Positions 26,108 to 34,044 of a stretch of 64,000 nucleotides of DNA are shown piece by piece (the first letter of the stretch is position 1; each line of letters starts with the position of its first letter). The notes below the pieces were generated by a model. It saw only the letters and a list, made by a program, of their open reading frames with translations. It had not been told where the DNA came from and made no database searches. The position numbers were made by a program, and so were the translations under genes. Source of the DNA: Dermabacteraceae bacterium TAE3-ERU27 (lineage in GTDB: Bacteria > Actinomycetota > Actinomycetes > Actinomycetales > Dermabacteraceae); contig JAHUUL010000002.1 in assembly GCA_019218415.1 (NCBI GenBank), positions 434,001-498,000 on the forward strand. Reading direction: 5' to 3'.

Positions 26108-26743
26108 TTAGTCCTCTTCGGCGTAGGTAACTTCTTCGCGGGCCTCAAGCCAGGCGTCGGCCAGCAGCTTATGACCGGCAGCGGTCGGGTGCACGCCGTC
26201 GCTCGCCAGGCTGTCGGGGGTATGCCCGGCCTCCTGCGCCTTCTCCATCACCTCGGGCAGTTCGATCAGCGTGTGCCCGAACTCCTTGGCCAGTTCCCGC
26301 ACGACCTCCTGTTTGCCCGCCAGATCGGGCCCGAAACGCGCGGTCTCGTCGTTCACCACGGTCACGAACGGCACCACCATGATTACGGGGCGGGCGGGCC
26401 AGCGGGCCGAAAGCTGATCGAGCAGGAAGCGGTAGTCAGCCTCGAACTGTTCCGGCGTGGTTTCCTCGCCGTCACGCACCGCGTACCAGGTGTCGTTCAC
26501 GCCCACGTAGATGGTGACCAAATCGGGATCGTGCGCGATGCAGTCATCGTTGAAGCGGGCACGCAGATCGCGCACGCGATCACCGTTCGTGCCGCGGTTG
26601 ATAACGGTGCTGCCCGGTTCGTGGGCCGCGAAATGCTCGGCGACAAGCCGCACATACCCGTAGCCGATCTGCTCCGGATCCTGACGCCATTCGCAGTCGG
26701 TAATCGAATCGCCAATAAACAGGTGGGTGCGGTTTTCGCTCAT
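26108..26743 (-). CDS. SGNH/GDSL hydrolase
   Basis: A complete SGNH esterase of 211 residues with all four blocks: FIGDSITDCEW (Ser), NRGTNGDRV (Gly), YVGVNDTWY (Asn) and DGVHPTAAGH (Asp and His). No signal peptide, so it acts in the cytoplasm. Related proteins deacetylate sugars or hydrolyse short esters; the substrate is unknown. It is a single gene between the repeat-bearing spacer and the ABC-F gene. Confidence 0.88.
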   Translation of the reverse strand: MSENRTHLFIGDSITDCEWRQDPEQIGYGYVRLVAEHFAAHEPGSTVINRGTNGDRVRDLRARFNDDCIAHDPDLVTIYVGVNDTWYAVRDGEETTPEQFEADYRFLLDQLSARWPARPVIMVVPFVTVVNDETARFGPDLAGKQEVVRELAKEFGHTLIELPEVMEKAQEAGHTPDSLASDGVHPTAAGHKLLADAWLEAREEVTYAEED

Positions 26744-26811
26744 GCCCCCATTCTGTCACCGACCGGCCGGTAGCGGGTAGGGCGTACCGCAGTAAAAGCG
26801 ACGCTGTTTTG

Positions 26812-28461
26812 CTACTTTTTCGGCTGCTGCGCCACAAGCTCTAGCAGCACCCGCTCCCCTACCCAGTCGGGGCGGGCCGTACCATTCCCCAACCACTTGC
26901 CGATCAACCACTCGTCGTGGCTGGTAACAATCAACGTTCCTTGCCAGGACGCGAGCGCTGCCTCAAGCGCTTCGATGGTGTCCAGGTCCAGATAGTTGGT
27001 CGGCTCGTCTATCAGCAGCACACACGGAGACAGCGACGCGGCCGCCGCGAACTGGGCGCGACGGCGGTTGCCGTCCGATAGTTGTCCGACGGGCACTTGC
27101 CAAAAGCGAGGGTCAAGGAAACCCTTACCGGCATCCCCCATTCCGCTTTGCCAAGCGCTATCCGGGATCAGGCCGTCACCCGGAACCGGCAGGGTCTGCG
27201 GAATCAGCACACTACCGGGAAATACGGTTAATTCACCTTTTACCGGGGCGGATATATCCTCCCCCTGCAGCAGGCGCAGCAGCGTGCTTTTACCGGCCCC
27301 GTTCGGGCCAACGACCAGCGCGTGCTGGCCCGCGCTCACCTGACAGGTGACCGGGGCAAGCCGCCCAGGAACGGAAACTCCACGCGCTGCTACCACCACT
27401 CCAGCGGGTGCCTTAGCTGGCTGCGGTAGGCGTATTTCTAGGCTCGCGTAGCGTGGCTTACGCACCTCACTGCGGGACAGTTCCTCCAGGCGGCGGGAGT
27501 CGTTGTTAATCCTGCGGGTGGAGGCTTTCTGGGTCCTGTCGGCATAGAACTTTTGCGCCGCCCCGCCCTCGGCGCGGGGCTTAAAGTTCTTATGACCAAC
27601 CACTTCGGACTCTTTCCGGTGGCGCTCGATTCCCTGCTTTTCTTCCCGCTGGCTACCGTGAGCCGCGCGGTGGCGCTCCCGCACCAAACGCTTCTGCGCC
27701 AGATAGTGCGAATAGTTGCCCCGGCACAGGTGAGCACCGTTATCCCAGGGCAAACCGTTCAGAGTGGCGGAGGCTTCCCAGGGTGCAGTGTCTAGATCGA
27801 GCAGCCCGGTAGCCGTGTTTTCGATGAAGGAACGGTCGTGGCTGGCGTAAAGCACCGGCCCCTCCCATTCCCGCACCAGACAGATCAAATATTCTTTCGT
27901 GCTGCTATCCAAGTGGTTTGTCGGCTCATCCAAAACCAGCGCCTGCGGGGAGGCCACCAAAGTCGCGGCCAGCCGCAAACGTCCCTGTTGCCCCGGCGAG
28001 AGGGCGGCTAGAGGGCGCTGCCAGTCCAGGTCCCCCAGATCCAGGCCGGAGAGCACCCGCTCGATGTTGGTTTCCATTTCCCAAACACCCTTGGCGTCCA
28101 TCTGCGCAAGCAGCGCGGCGTAGCGTTCCAACAGGGAGGTTTCTTGGCTGTTTTCCAGGAGACGCGTGACTTCCTCGAAATCGTCGCGGATAGCAACCAG
28201 TTCACGCAGGCCAGCGTTTACCGCGTCAGCCACCGTAGCCGATCCGGGCAGGGCCGGGCGGGGTACGATTTTGGGTGCCGACACGGTACCGCTGAGCGGC
28301 TCCAGTTCTCCCCTGGCCAGGCGCAGCAGGGTGGTTTTCCCGGCCCCGTTCGGCCCGACCAGACAGATACGGTCCTGGCCGCCGCAGGTAAAAGAGACGT
28401 TCTCTAGAACGTCACGGGTGGGGTAGGCGAAAGAAACACGGGTGAAAGAAATAGTGGGCAT
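26812..28461 (-). CDS. ABC-F family ATPase, probable ribosome-protection antibiotic resistance type
   Basis: Two fused ABC nucleotide-binding domains and no membrane segments, 549 residues. Domain 1: Walker A LVGPNGAGKTTLLRLA, signature LSPGQQGRLRLA, Walker B ALVLDEPTNHLDS. Domain 2: Walker A VVGPNGAGKSTLLRLL, signature QLSDGNRRRAQFAAA, Walker B VLLIDEPTNYLDL. The linker between them is long and basic (HKNFKPRAEGGAAQKFYAD and on), as in the actinobacterial macrolide, lincosamide and streptogramin protection proteins such as TlrC, which reach into the peptidyl transferase centre. Divergent from a GNAT gene of AAC(2') look. The drug class cannot be told from sequence, and a housekeeping ABC-F is not excluded. 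Confidence 0.85.
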   Translation of the reverse strand: MPTISFTRVSFAYPTRDVLENVSFTCGGQDRICLVGPNGAGKTTLLRLARGELEPLSGTVSAPKIVPRPALPGSATVADAVNAGLRELVAIRDDFEEVTRLLENSQETSLLERYAALLAQMDAKGVWEMETNIERVLSGLDLGDLDWQRPLAALSPGQQGRLRLAATLVASPQALVLDEPTNHLDSSTKEYLICLVREWEGPVLYASHDRSFIENTATGLLDLDTAPWEASATLNGLPWDNGAHLCRGNYSHYLAQKRLVRERHRAAHGSQREEKQGIERHRKESEVVGHKNFKPRAEGGAAQKFYADRTQKASTRRINNDSRRLEELSRSEVRKPRYASLEIRLPQPAKAPAGVVVAARGVSVPGRLAPVTCQVSAGQHALVVGPNGAGKSTLLRLLQGEDISAPVKGELTVFPGSVLIPQTLPVPGDGLIPDSAWQSGMGDAGKGFLDPRFWQVPVGQLSDGNRRRAQFAAAASLSPCVLLIDEPTNYLDLDTIEALEAALASWQGTLIVTSHDEWLIGKWLGNGTARPDWVGERVLLELVAQQPKK

Positions 28462-28505
28462 AGTGAACCTATCTGCACGGGTTGATCGGGCTTCCGGGAG
28501 CAGGT

Positions 28506-28550
28506 TCAGTGCTTCATGGCGTATACGTTAACACGGCTGAATGCGAACAT
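28506..28550 (-). promoter_or_regulatory. Candidate 14-codon leader peptide upstream of the ABC-F gene
   Basis: In front of the ABC-F gene the minus strand has a short complete frame ATG to TGA encoding MFAFSRVNVYAMKH, ending 44 bases before the ABC-F start. Just after its stop, ACCTGC can pair with GCAG/AGGT next to the ABC-F ribosome site. Drug-inducible ABC-F and Erm genes often use such stalling leaders. No ribosome site precedes the leader, and a possible -10 (TATACG) lies inside it, so the call is tentative. Confidence 0.3.
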
Positions 28551-28625
28551 GGCTGGCCGCGGCGCTGCGGATACGAGAGGGCCGAATGATGGGCTGGGAT
28601 GCTGCACCGTGCGAAGATAGCGGTG

Positions 28626-29192
28626 ATGTCTGTGAACCTGAACGTGAACCTAACCGTTAACCAGCACTCCCTGCTTAGCGGTATCGCCCTGGCAGAGATG
28701 CGACGGCTTTTCGACGCCGAATACCGGGCCGACTTCGGGGACTGGGACCCGGACGGGCCGTACGGGTACGCGCCCGCCGACTGGCACGTACTGGCCTGGC
28801 TTGGGAGGCGACTCGTGGGGCACGTCGGCTTCCAGCGGCGAGTCATCGAGGTGGGCGGCGTAGAGGTGGCCGTGGCGGGTACGGGCGGCATGCTCGTCGC
28901 CCCGGAAGCCAGGGGCTGCGGAGTGGGGAAACGGCTACTGTTTCGGGCCCAGCGGAGCATGATCAAGGACGCGAAGCTGGACTTCGGCTACCTGGGCTGT
29001 CGCCCGGCCGTTGTGGGTTTCTACGAGTCGGCCGGGTGGGTGCGCATCCGGGCGCAGGAAAGCCACACCGACCGGCTAGACCCCGCCCTGACGGTGGTGA
29101 ACGATTCCTCCCCCATCCTGATTTGTCCGGCTCTGCGGCCGGTTACGGAGTGGCCGAATGGGGACGTCGATCTGCGCGGCGGGGCGTGGTGA
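28626..29192 (+). CDS. GNAT acetyltransferase resembling aminoglycoside 2'-N-acetyltransferase
   Basis: A 188-residue GNAT protein from ATG 28626 (an earlier in-frame ATG at 28599 is possible; neither has a good ribosome site). The fold order fits AAC(2')-I and NodA-like acetyltransferases: MRRLFDAEYRADFGDWD, HVLAWLGRRLVGHVGFQRR, the acetyl-CoA loop VAPEARGCGVGKRLLF, and the last strand VGFYESAGWVRIR. The acceptor is not known. The gene is divergent from the ABC-F gene, which suggests an antibiotic-related pair. Its 3' end is duplicated after the next gene. Confidence 0.7.
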   Translation: MSVNLNVNLTVNQHSLLSGIALAEMRRLFDAEYRADFGDWDPDGPYGYAPADWHVLAWLGRRLVGHVGFQRRVIEVGGVEVAVAGTGGMLVAPEARGCGVGKRLLFRAQRSMIKDAKLDFGYLGCRPAVVGFYESAGWVRIRAQESHTDRLDPALTVVNDSSPILICPALRPVTEWPNGDVDLRGGAW

Positions 29193-29246
29193 TGAAGCAG
29201 GCCCGCTAGGCCGTGACCTCGACATAAAGCTTGAACAGGTGGGCGA
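29070..29246. repeat. Direct repeat, copy A (GNAT 3' end plus R-M gene 3' end)
   Basis: About 177 bp that match 30157-30336 with scattered substitutions. It covers the last 40 codons of the GNAT gene and, on the minus strand, a remnant of the C-terminus of the MmeI-like gene (HLFKLYVEVTA then stop). Copy A and copy B bracket the methyltransferase gene. Confidence 0.85.
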
Positions 29247-29297
29247 GTGAATGCGCTTGCCAGTTGAAGACTTACGGGTCCGACCTAAACTAGAACC

Positions 29298-30134
29298 ATG
29301 GTTGATAACGATTCTCAACAGTTGGGTTTGTCTGGGGTTGCACACACGATGTTGACCACGATGGCGGTACGCGCCAAAGAAACTGCTTCTGCTCGGGCGC
29401 TAATTAGTGACCCATTAGCAGTGGAGATAATCCAGCGATTAGAACGTGAGCAGCCAGAACTCTTACCTGAACCGAACGAAGCGACCTTCCGTGGTGTCGT
29501 GGCACGAACCTTAGTGATTGATGAGGAGATCGCGACGTTCCTTGCAGCTCATCCACAGGGGCGGGTCATTAATCTTGGCGCGGGGCTGGACACCCGTCCG
29601 TGGAGACTGGGCACCCCACAGACCGCGTGGGTTAATGCTGATCTACCGCCGGTAATCAACGCTCGACGCCGCCTCCTACCAGCTAGCCAGCGGGTTACCG
29701 ATATAGCAGTGGACTTGTGCAAACCACAGTGGGCAGATCAGATTCCGCTATCGGATGCTCCGACGCTAATCTTGCTCGAGGGGCTACTCATTTTCCTGCC
29801 AGAAGAATGTGTCAATCAGCTCTGGCAAACCATTGCCGCACGTTTCCCTGGAGCGACGGTGGTAGCGGATCTACTCTCGGATTTAGCGGTCGGGAAAAGC
29901 CAGTTTGCTGCCAGCGTCCATAAACAAGGCGTGCAATTTACCTGGGGTGTCGCTACCGGCAAGAACGTCAGCGAGCTTCACCCTGAGTTCATTTGGCTGC
30001 ATGAGACGAACCTGGCCGACAAGTTCCACCTCATAGCCCCGCCCCATCTGCTCGAGGACCTCCCGGGGCTGCGGCGCATGAGTAACAATGTCGCTACCTT
30101 CACGATCACCAGCAGTAGCGCCCTTGCGGGATGA
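29298..30134 (+). CDS. Class I SAM methyltransferase of the LCMT/PPM (Tcmp-like) family
   Basis: A 278-residue methyltransferase. Marks of the leucine-carboxyl-methyltransferase-like family are the N-terminal TMAVRAKETASARALISDP, the SAM loop VINLGAGLDTRPWRL with the following VNADLPPVI, and the acidic TLILLEGLLIFLPEE. Bacterial members methylate carboxyl or hydroxyl groups of small molecules, often polyketides; the substrate is unknown. Base composition is plainly lower in GC than its neighbours, and it stands between two 180-bp direct repeats, so it was probably brought in by recombination. The ATG at 29298 has no strong ribosome site. Confidence 0.82.
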   Translation: MVDNDSQQLGLSGVAHTMLTTMAVRAKETASARALISDPLAVEIIQRLEREQPELLPEPNEATFRGVVARTLVIDEEIATFLAAHPQGRVINLGAGLDTRPWRLGTPQTAWVNADLPPVINARRRLLPASQRVTDIAVDLCKPQWADQIPLSDAPTLILLEGLLIFLPEECVNQLWQTIAARFPGATVVADLLSDLAVGKSQFAASVHKQGVQFTWGVATGKNVSELHPEFIWLHETNLADKFHLIAPPHLLEDLPGLRRMSNNVATFTITSSSALAG

Positions 30135-30149
30135 CGCCATCAATAAACG

Positions 30150-30253
30150 TCCCCTGGACCGGCTATCCCCCGCCCGGACGGTGGTAAACGACTCCTCCCC
30201 CATCCTGATTTGCCCGGCGCTGCGGCCAGTCACGGAGTGGCGGGCGGGGATAT
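30150..30253 (+). pseudogene. Remnant of the GNAT gene 3' end
   Basis: After the methyltransferase the plus strand again reads LDRLSPARTVVNDSSPILIC followed by PALRPVTEW and then a stop, the same protein end as the GNAT gene at 29070-29192. It has no start and is a leftover of the duplication or strain-to-strain exchange that placed the methyltransferase here. Confidence 0.8.
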
Positions 30254-30336
30254 AGACCTACCTACGCGGCGGGGCGTGGTGATGAAGCAGGCCCGCTAGG
30301 CCGTGGCCTCGGCGTAGAGCCTGAACAGGTGGGCGA
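30157..30336. repeat. Direct repeat, copy B
   Basis: The second copy of the repeat at 29070-29246. Copy B contains the GNAT remnant and the true 3' end of the MmeI-like gene (its frame-corrected stop TAG at 30296-30298). The copies have diverged at many sites, including two short indels, so this is not a fresh tandem duplication. Confidence 0.85.
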
Positions 30337-30480
30337 CTATCTTTTGTTCGTCACCGTCGAAGTCCACCCCGTAGGCGTCCTCCACAGCCTCATCCAGCGC
30401 GCGGTGCGCGGCACTTAAGCGCGGATAGAGGAAATCGTTATCCGGATCGTAGAGGTCGGCAAGACTAGCCTGCGGCCGGG
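30296..30480 (-). pseudogene. Out-of-frame C-terminal segment of the MmeI-like enzyme
   Basis: In the frame one base off from the main open frame, the minus strand reads SLADLYDPDNDFLYPRLSAA, then HRALDEAVEDAYG, and ends HLFRLYAEATA. That is the conserved C-terminal helical domain of MmeI-type enzymes (LYDP, AH-x2-LD-x-AVD). The main frame instead ends in unrelated residues at 30415. A one-base loss near a run of five C/G at about 30478-30484 explains the break. Confidence 0.85.
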
Positions 30481-33186
30481 GGCGCCGACGTCTGCCGCCT
30501 GCTCCGAGGTAGGCTCACCCTCCGGCCACATGTAGTGACTGCGCGCCGCCACCACCTCGCGAGCGCACTCCTCGATCCGGGCGCGCTGCCTATCGCTCGG
30601 CTCGGGCCAGACAAAATTGTTATAGACGATCGTGTTCGAGTAGTTGTAATCAGACTTTAAACGCCCCACGATGGCGCGCATCCAAGCATTATGGAAACGA
30701 GACATGAACACCCCGAACACGTACAGGCTGTCGCTTGGAATGAAATAAAGCTTATTTCCTGGGATCATGCCATTAGTAACGAAACCGGCAGGAATGTAGG
30801 TGCGGCGTTCAGAGCTAACAGAGGGAACCCCGATATAGGTTTTCCCCGGGTCTCTTACCTCATCAAACAGCCAGGGCGTCTCAGCCTTTTTACGCGTAGC
30901 CGCCTTGCTGGAGGACAGCCTGTATTCCCTCACCGCCTTCACACGCTCGCGTATCGGTTCCATGCGAGCTATCTGAGCTGGCGGGCAGTCAACAAGCCAC
31001 AGACAGTAGCGGGGCTTTCCGCTGATGAATTCTTGCCCCATGGAAAAAGGTCGAATCCATTGTGCCCCTTCAGGGCATTGTTTTAAGAATTGCTCTTTTT
31101 CTTCTTCCCAAAACAGAAGGTTCTGTCCCTCAACAGGTTTCCCACCAGCTTTAACTTCTGGCACGTCGCAGAGCGGCTTGCTGCGCCGCTCCACGAAAAC
31201 ATCCGGAGCATCGGCCAGGTAGCCATTAATGTTTCCCGCCACCGTCATCCCGAGAGCACGGCCGCGCGAGTCGTAGCTGTAGATTCTCTTAGGGCCGGGC
31301 GTCTCCCCCTGGCTGAAACCTACGATCACGACGTGCACGTGCGCCTGCCGGTTTGATTCGTTGCCCCACACGAACGATCGGTGCGCGAAATCGATAGAAA
31401 ATCCCCGCGCGAACAGGGGCCGCCAGAGCGGGGCTACCTGCTGGCCCTGGCAGATCGAGTTGGTAGACACGAACGCGCAGCGGGCCTGCCGCCTGCGCGC
31501 CCGGCGCGTCCCGGCGCCGCCGGCTTCGCCGTCAGGCGGCGAGAGGTAGTTCGCTGCCGCCGCGTACCAGCAGGCGACGTAATCCAGGAGTCCCCCCCCC
31601 CCCGCTAGTTTCCGCGAAGAGCGCGGCCCTGTCGGCCTCTGCTCCGCGGTCAGGTTCGAGTAGCCGATGAACGGCGGGTTCCCCATCACGTAGTCACATT
31701 CGGCGGCGGGCAGCACCAGGTTCCAGTCGGTGCGCAGCGCATTGCCGACCACGATCCGGGCGCTGTCGCGCAGCGGCAGGTCTTCCAGGCTGCGCAGCAC
31801 GATCTGCTCGGAGGCGATGTTGGCCTGCAGCTCCGCGATCCAGAGGGCGGTGCGGGCAACTTCTGCGGCAAAATCGTTAATTTCGATGCCGTAGAACTGC
31901 TTGAGGCTCACCTTGATCGGAGAACCGCCAACCTCCTCGAAATCAATGGAAATCTGGTCCCCAAGTTCCGACAGCACGCGATCCTCCAACCGGCGCAGGC
32001 TGAGGAACGTTTCAGTTAGGAAGTTACCTGAGCCGCAGGCAGGGTCGAAAAACTTTAGCGAAGCCAGCTTGTCCTGGAAGGCACGCAGCGCATTTATGCG
32101 CTTGCGCTCCCCCAGGGTTTTGTTTTCTAACAGCTCTTTCAGTTCCCGCGTCAGGCCATCTAGGAACAGGGGGCCGATCACCCGGTGGATGTTCTCGGGA
32201 CTGGTGTAGTGCATGCCGCCCGCGCGCCTGGTCTCAGGGTTGAGGGTCGACTCGAATACGCCGCCGAAAATGGTAGGTGAGATCTGCGACCAGTCCGTGT
32301 TGGCTGCCACGTGCTCCAGCAGCAGGGTGCGCAGCTCCTCGGTGAAGTGGGGAATCTCGGCGCGCTGCGCGAACAGGCCACCGTTGACGTACGGGAAGGA
32401 GGCCAGGGAATCCTCCAGGTACGGATCGCGAGCCTCGACGGGCTGCGCCAGCACGTCAAACAGGTCGAGCAGCGCGCGCCGCATCTGGCTGGCCGGGAAC
32501 TGGCTCAGGTAGCTGACGAACGAGTCGCGGCGGAACAATCCAGCGTCCTCCGCAAACAAGCAAAACACTAACCGCACGCAAAGCATGTTTAGGGCGTGCT
32601 GGTCCTCGGGAGAGTCCGGGTTCAGGTACTGGCGGTGCAGGCCGTCGTAGAGCGCACCGATCAGCTCCCCTGCTTGCATAGAAACAAGGCGCTGGCGTTC
32701 GCTGCGCGAATGCGCCGGGTCGACCAGAAAATCGAGCAGGTGCAGCTGCTCGGGCAGCTCAGCGAGCGTGAATTCCGTGTATTCCTGGGCCGGATTCACC
32801 CGATTCAAGGAGTGGATACGAAAAGTCTCAAAGTTGCAGACAACAATCCAGTCGGGACGCTCCTGATTAGGCAGCGAGTCGGCGTAGCGTTTCGCCTGTT
32901 CAAACGGGGTTACTCGCACGCCCTGGCGCAGCTCCGCGTGGTCTAGATCGACTCCGAAAGACTTCTGCTCCACGATCGTTTTCGCGTCGGGAATGCTTAC
33001 GTCTATCCGCCCGCCCACAAACGTGCGCTGCTCGAACAGGCACTTCGAGCTGGCGTCGGCCATTCCGAACACGTCACGCAGCAGGTCAAGCCAGAACGCG
33101 TGGCTCTCCCCCATCTCGTAGCCGTGTCCGCTCCAGCGGGCCACAAACTCGCGCGCCGCGTTCTTCCGCTCAGCCGTCGTACCCAT
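30415..33186 (-). CDS. MmeI-like (Type IIL) single-chain restriction-modification enzyme, candidate phase-variable
   Basis: One polypeptide that both cuts and methylates DNA. Residues 1-160 carry a nuclease fold with D62, E73 and K75 in GGRIDVSIPDAKTIVEQKSF, a PD-(D/E)xK arrangement. A helical spacer follows, then a gamma-type adenine methyltransferase domain with motif I KFFDPACGSGNFLTE (about 377-391) and motif IV NPPFIGYSN (about 501). The target-recognition region follows (about 620-860). Codons 528-531 are four glycines inside a run of twelve G (31592-31603). The frame ends early at 30415 through a second frameshift, so 923 residues are seen and about 40 proper C-terminal residues lie out of frame. 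No partner subunit lies nearby, as expected for MmeI-like enzymes. Confidence 0.9.
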   Translation of the reverse strand: MGTTAERKNAAREFVARWSGHGYEMGESHAFWLDLLRDVFGMADASSKCLFEQRTFVGGRIDVSIPDAKTIVEQKSFGVDLDHAELRQGVRVTPFEQAKRYADSLPNQERPDWIVVCNFETFRIHSLNRVNPAQEYTEFTLAELPEQLHLLDFLVDPAHSRSERQRLVSMQAGELIGALYDGLHRQYLNPDSPEDQHALNMLCVRLVFCLFAEDAGLFRRDSFVSYLSQFPASQMRRALLDLFDVLAQPVEARDPYLEDSLASFPYVNGGLFAQRAEIPHFTEELRTLLLEHVAANTDWSQISPTIFGGVFESTLNPETRRAGGMHYTSPENIHRVIGPLFLDGLTRELKELLENKTLGERKRINALRAFQDKLASLKFFDPACGSGNFLTETFLSLRRLEDRVLSELGDQISIDFEEVGGSPIKVSLKQFYGIEINDFAAEVARTALWIAELQANIASEQIVLRSLEDLPLRDSARIVVGNALRTDWNLVLPAAECDYVMGNPPFIGYSNLTAEQRPTGPRSSRKLAGGGGLLDYVACWYAAAANYLSPPDGEAGGAGTRRARRRQARCAFVSTNSICQGQQVAPLWRPLFARGFSIDFAHRSFVWGNESNRQAHVHVVIVGFSQGETPGPKRIYSYDSRGRALGMTVAGNINGYLADAPDVFVERRSKPLCDVPEVKAGGKPVEGQNLLFWEEEKEQFLKQCPEGAQWIRPFSMGQEFISGKPRYCLWLVDCPPAQIARMEPIRERVKAVREYRLSSSKAATRKKAETPWLFDEVRDPGKTYIGVPSVSSERRTYIPAGFVTNGMIPGNKLYFIPSDSLYVFGVFMSRFHNAWMRAIVGRLKSDYNYSNTIVYNNFVWPEPSDRQRARIEECAREVVAARSHYMWPEGEPTSEQAADVGAPGRRLVLPTSTIRITISSIRA
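31592..31603. repeat. Twelve-base C/G homopolymer inside the MmeI-like gene
   Basis: Twelve C on the plus strand (twelve G in the coding strand) lie between methyltransferase motif IV and the target-recognition domain. The run is in frame now (Ala then four Gly, then LLDYV). Gain or loss of one base would truncate the enzyme. Confidence 0.97.
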
Positions 33187-33657
33187 ACGCCCCGCCCCTA
33201 AAAGGATCCCAGTGTCTACGGGAAACAGGATATCGGAGCGCCCCTGCGGGCTACGGCCAAGTTACGCGGGTGCACCAAGCCGCCGCTTCGGCGTATAGCC
33301 AATTAAGCGGACGCACTCCCGCTGCCTGACAACAGGTTTGCGGGCATATCGCCGTACCGGACCGGTTCAGCTATACCTTGCACGAGCAGTAGGTTCTTTT
33401 CCAGGATCAGCTCAACCAGTCTTTCGGCATCGGCGCCTCCGTAATAAAGAAAGGCCCCGGCCATTTGTGCATTCCACAAAGGAAGAGGCCTGACCGGGGA
33501 TCTATCGCAAACCACTCTACGACAACGGTTGCATCTGATGCAATGAAGTCTCTGACAGGTATCTCCGGACGGGACACAAAAGCGCACCGATGAGTACGCG
33601 GGAACCTACCCAGGTAGGATCGAGGGCGTTAAAAGAACTTAATCCCCAGGAGCAGCC
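33187..33657 (-). other. Gene-poor spacer with possible decayed coding remnant
   Basis: About 470 bp with no convincing gene. On the minus strand two overlapping frames look protein-like in sequence: one from a GTG near 33578 reading VRDFIASDATVVVEWFAID and ending KDWLS, and another frame, ending near 33303, with AERLVELILEKNLLLVQGIA. Together they may be a single frameshifted gene. I do not recognise it. A hairpin of complementary GGCC-rich stretches lies around 33453-33502. Confidence 0.3.
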
Positions 33658-33906
33658 GTGCCTATCGCTTTCGTTATCGCCACACTCGTCCAGATTGCGC
33701 TCGTAGTCGCCGTGGCGTTCGCTGCCGTGGCACACGAGCCGCGCCGTCGGCTCGCCACCTGGCTGGGTGCGTTCTTCTTTTTCGCCACGGTCTATGCGGG
33801 CGGGGTCCCCGGGGTTACTTTCAGCAACCGTTTGATCGCGCTGGTGCTGATCGTCGCCTGCGGCGGCGCTGCCTACCTGTACCGCTACAACCAGACCCAC
33901 GGCTAA
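33658..33906 (+). CDS. Small membrane protein of unknown function
   Basis: An 82-residue protein from a GTG with CAGGAG upstream. Three hydrophobic segments are visible: FVIATLVQIALVVAVAFAAV, LGAFFFFATVYAGGVPG and LIALVLIVACGGAAYLY, separated by a basic loop HEPRRRLATW. It is a single gene between the spacer and tRNA-Met. Similar short proteins occur in actinobacteria, but I cannot assign a role. Confidence 0.65.
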   Translation: MPIAFVIATLVQIALVVAVAFAAVAHEPRRRLATWLGAFFFFATVYAGGVPGVTFSNRLIALVLIVACGGAAYLYRYNQTHG

Positions 33907-33996
33907 ATCCGCCCCGCCCCGTGCGCCTTATCCGGGCCTATCTACGCGCCCTGGACTATCTAGGGGCATGGTTTCTCTCTTCGCTCCCCAGGCATA

Positions 33997-34037
33997 GAAG
34001 AAACCCGCCACCGGCTAGGCCGTGTGACGGGTTTTCT
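33997..34037 (-). terminator. Terminator after initiator tRNA-Met
   Basis: On the minus strand AAACCCG and CGGGTTT pair across a CCGGTGG-type inner stem, followed by CTTC. It lies 8 bases beyond the tRNA 3' end. Confidence 0.75.
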
Positions 34038-34044
34038 TATCTCG

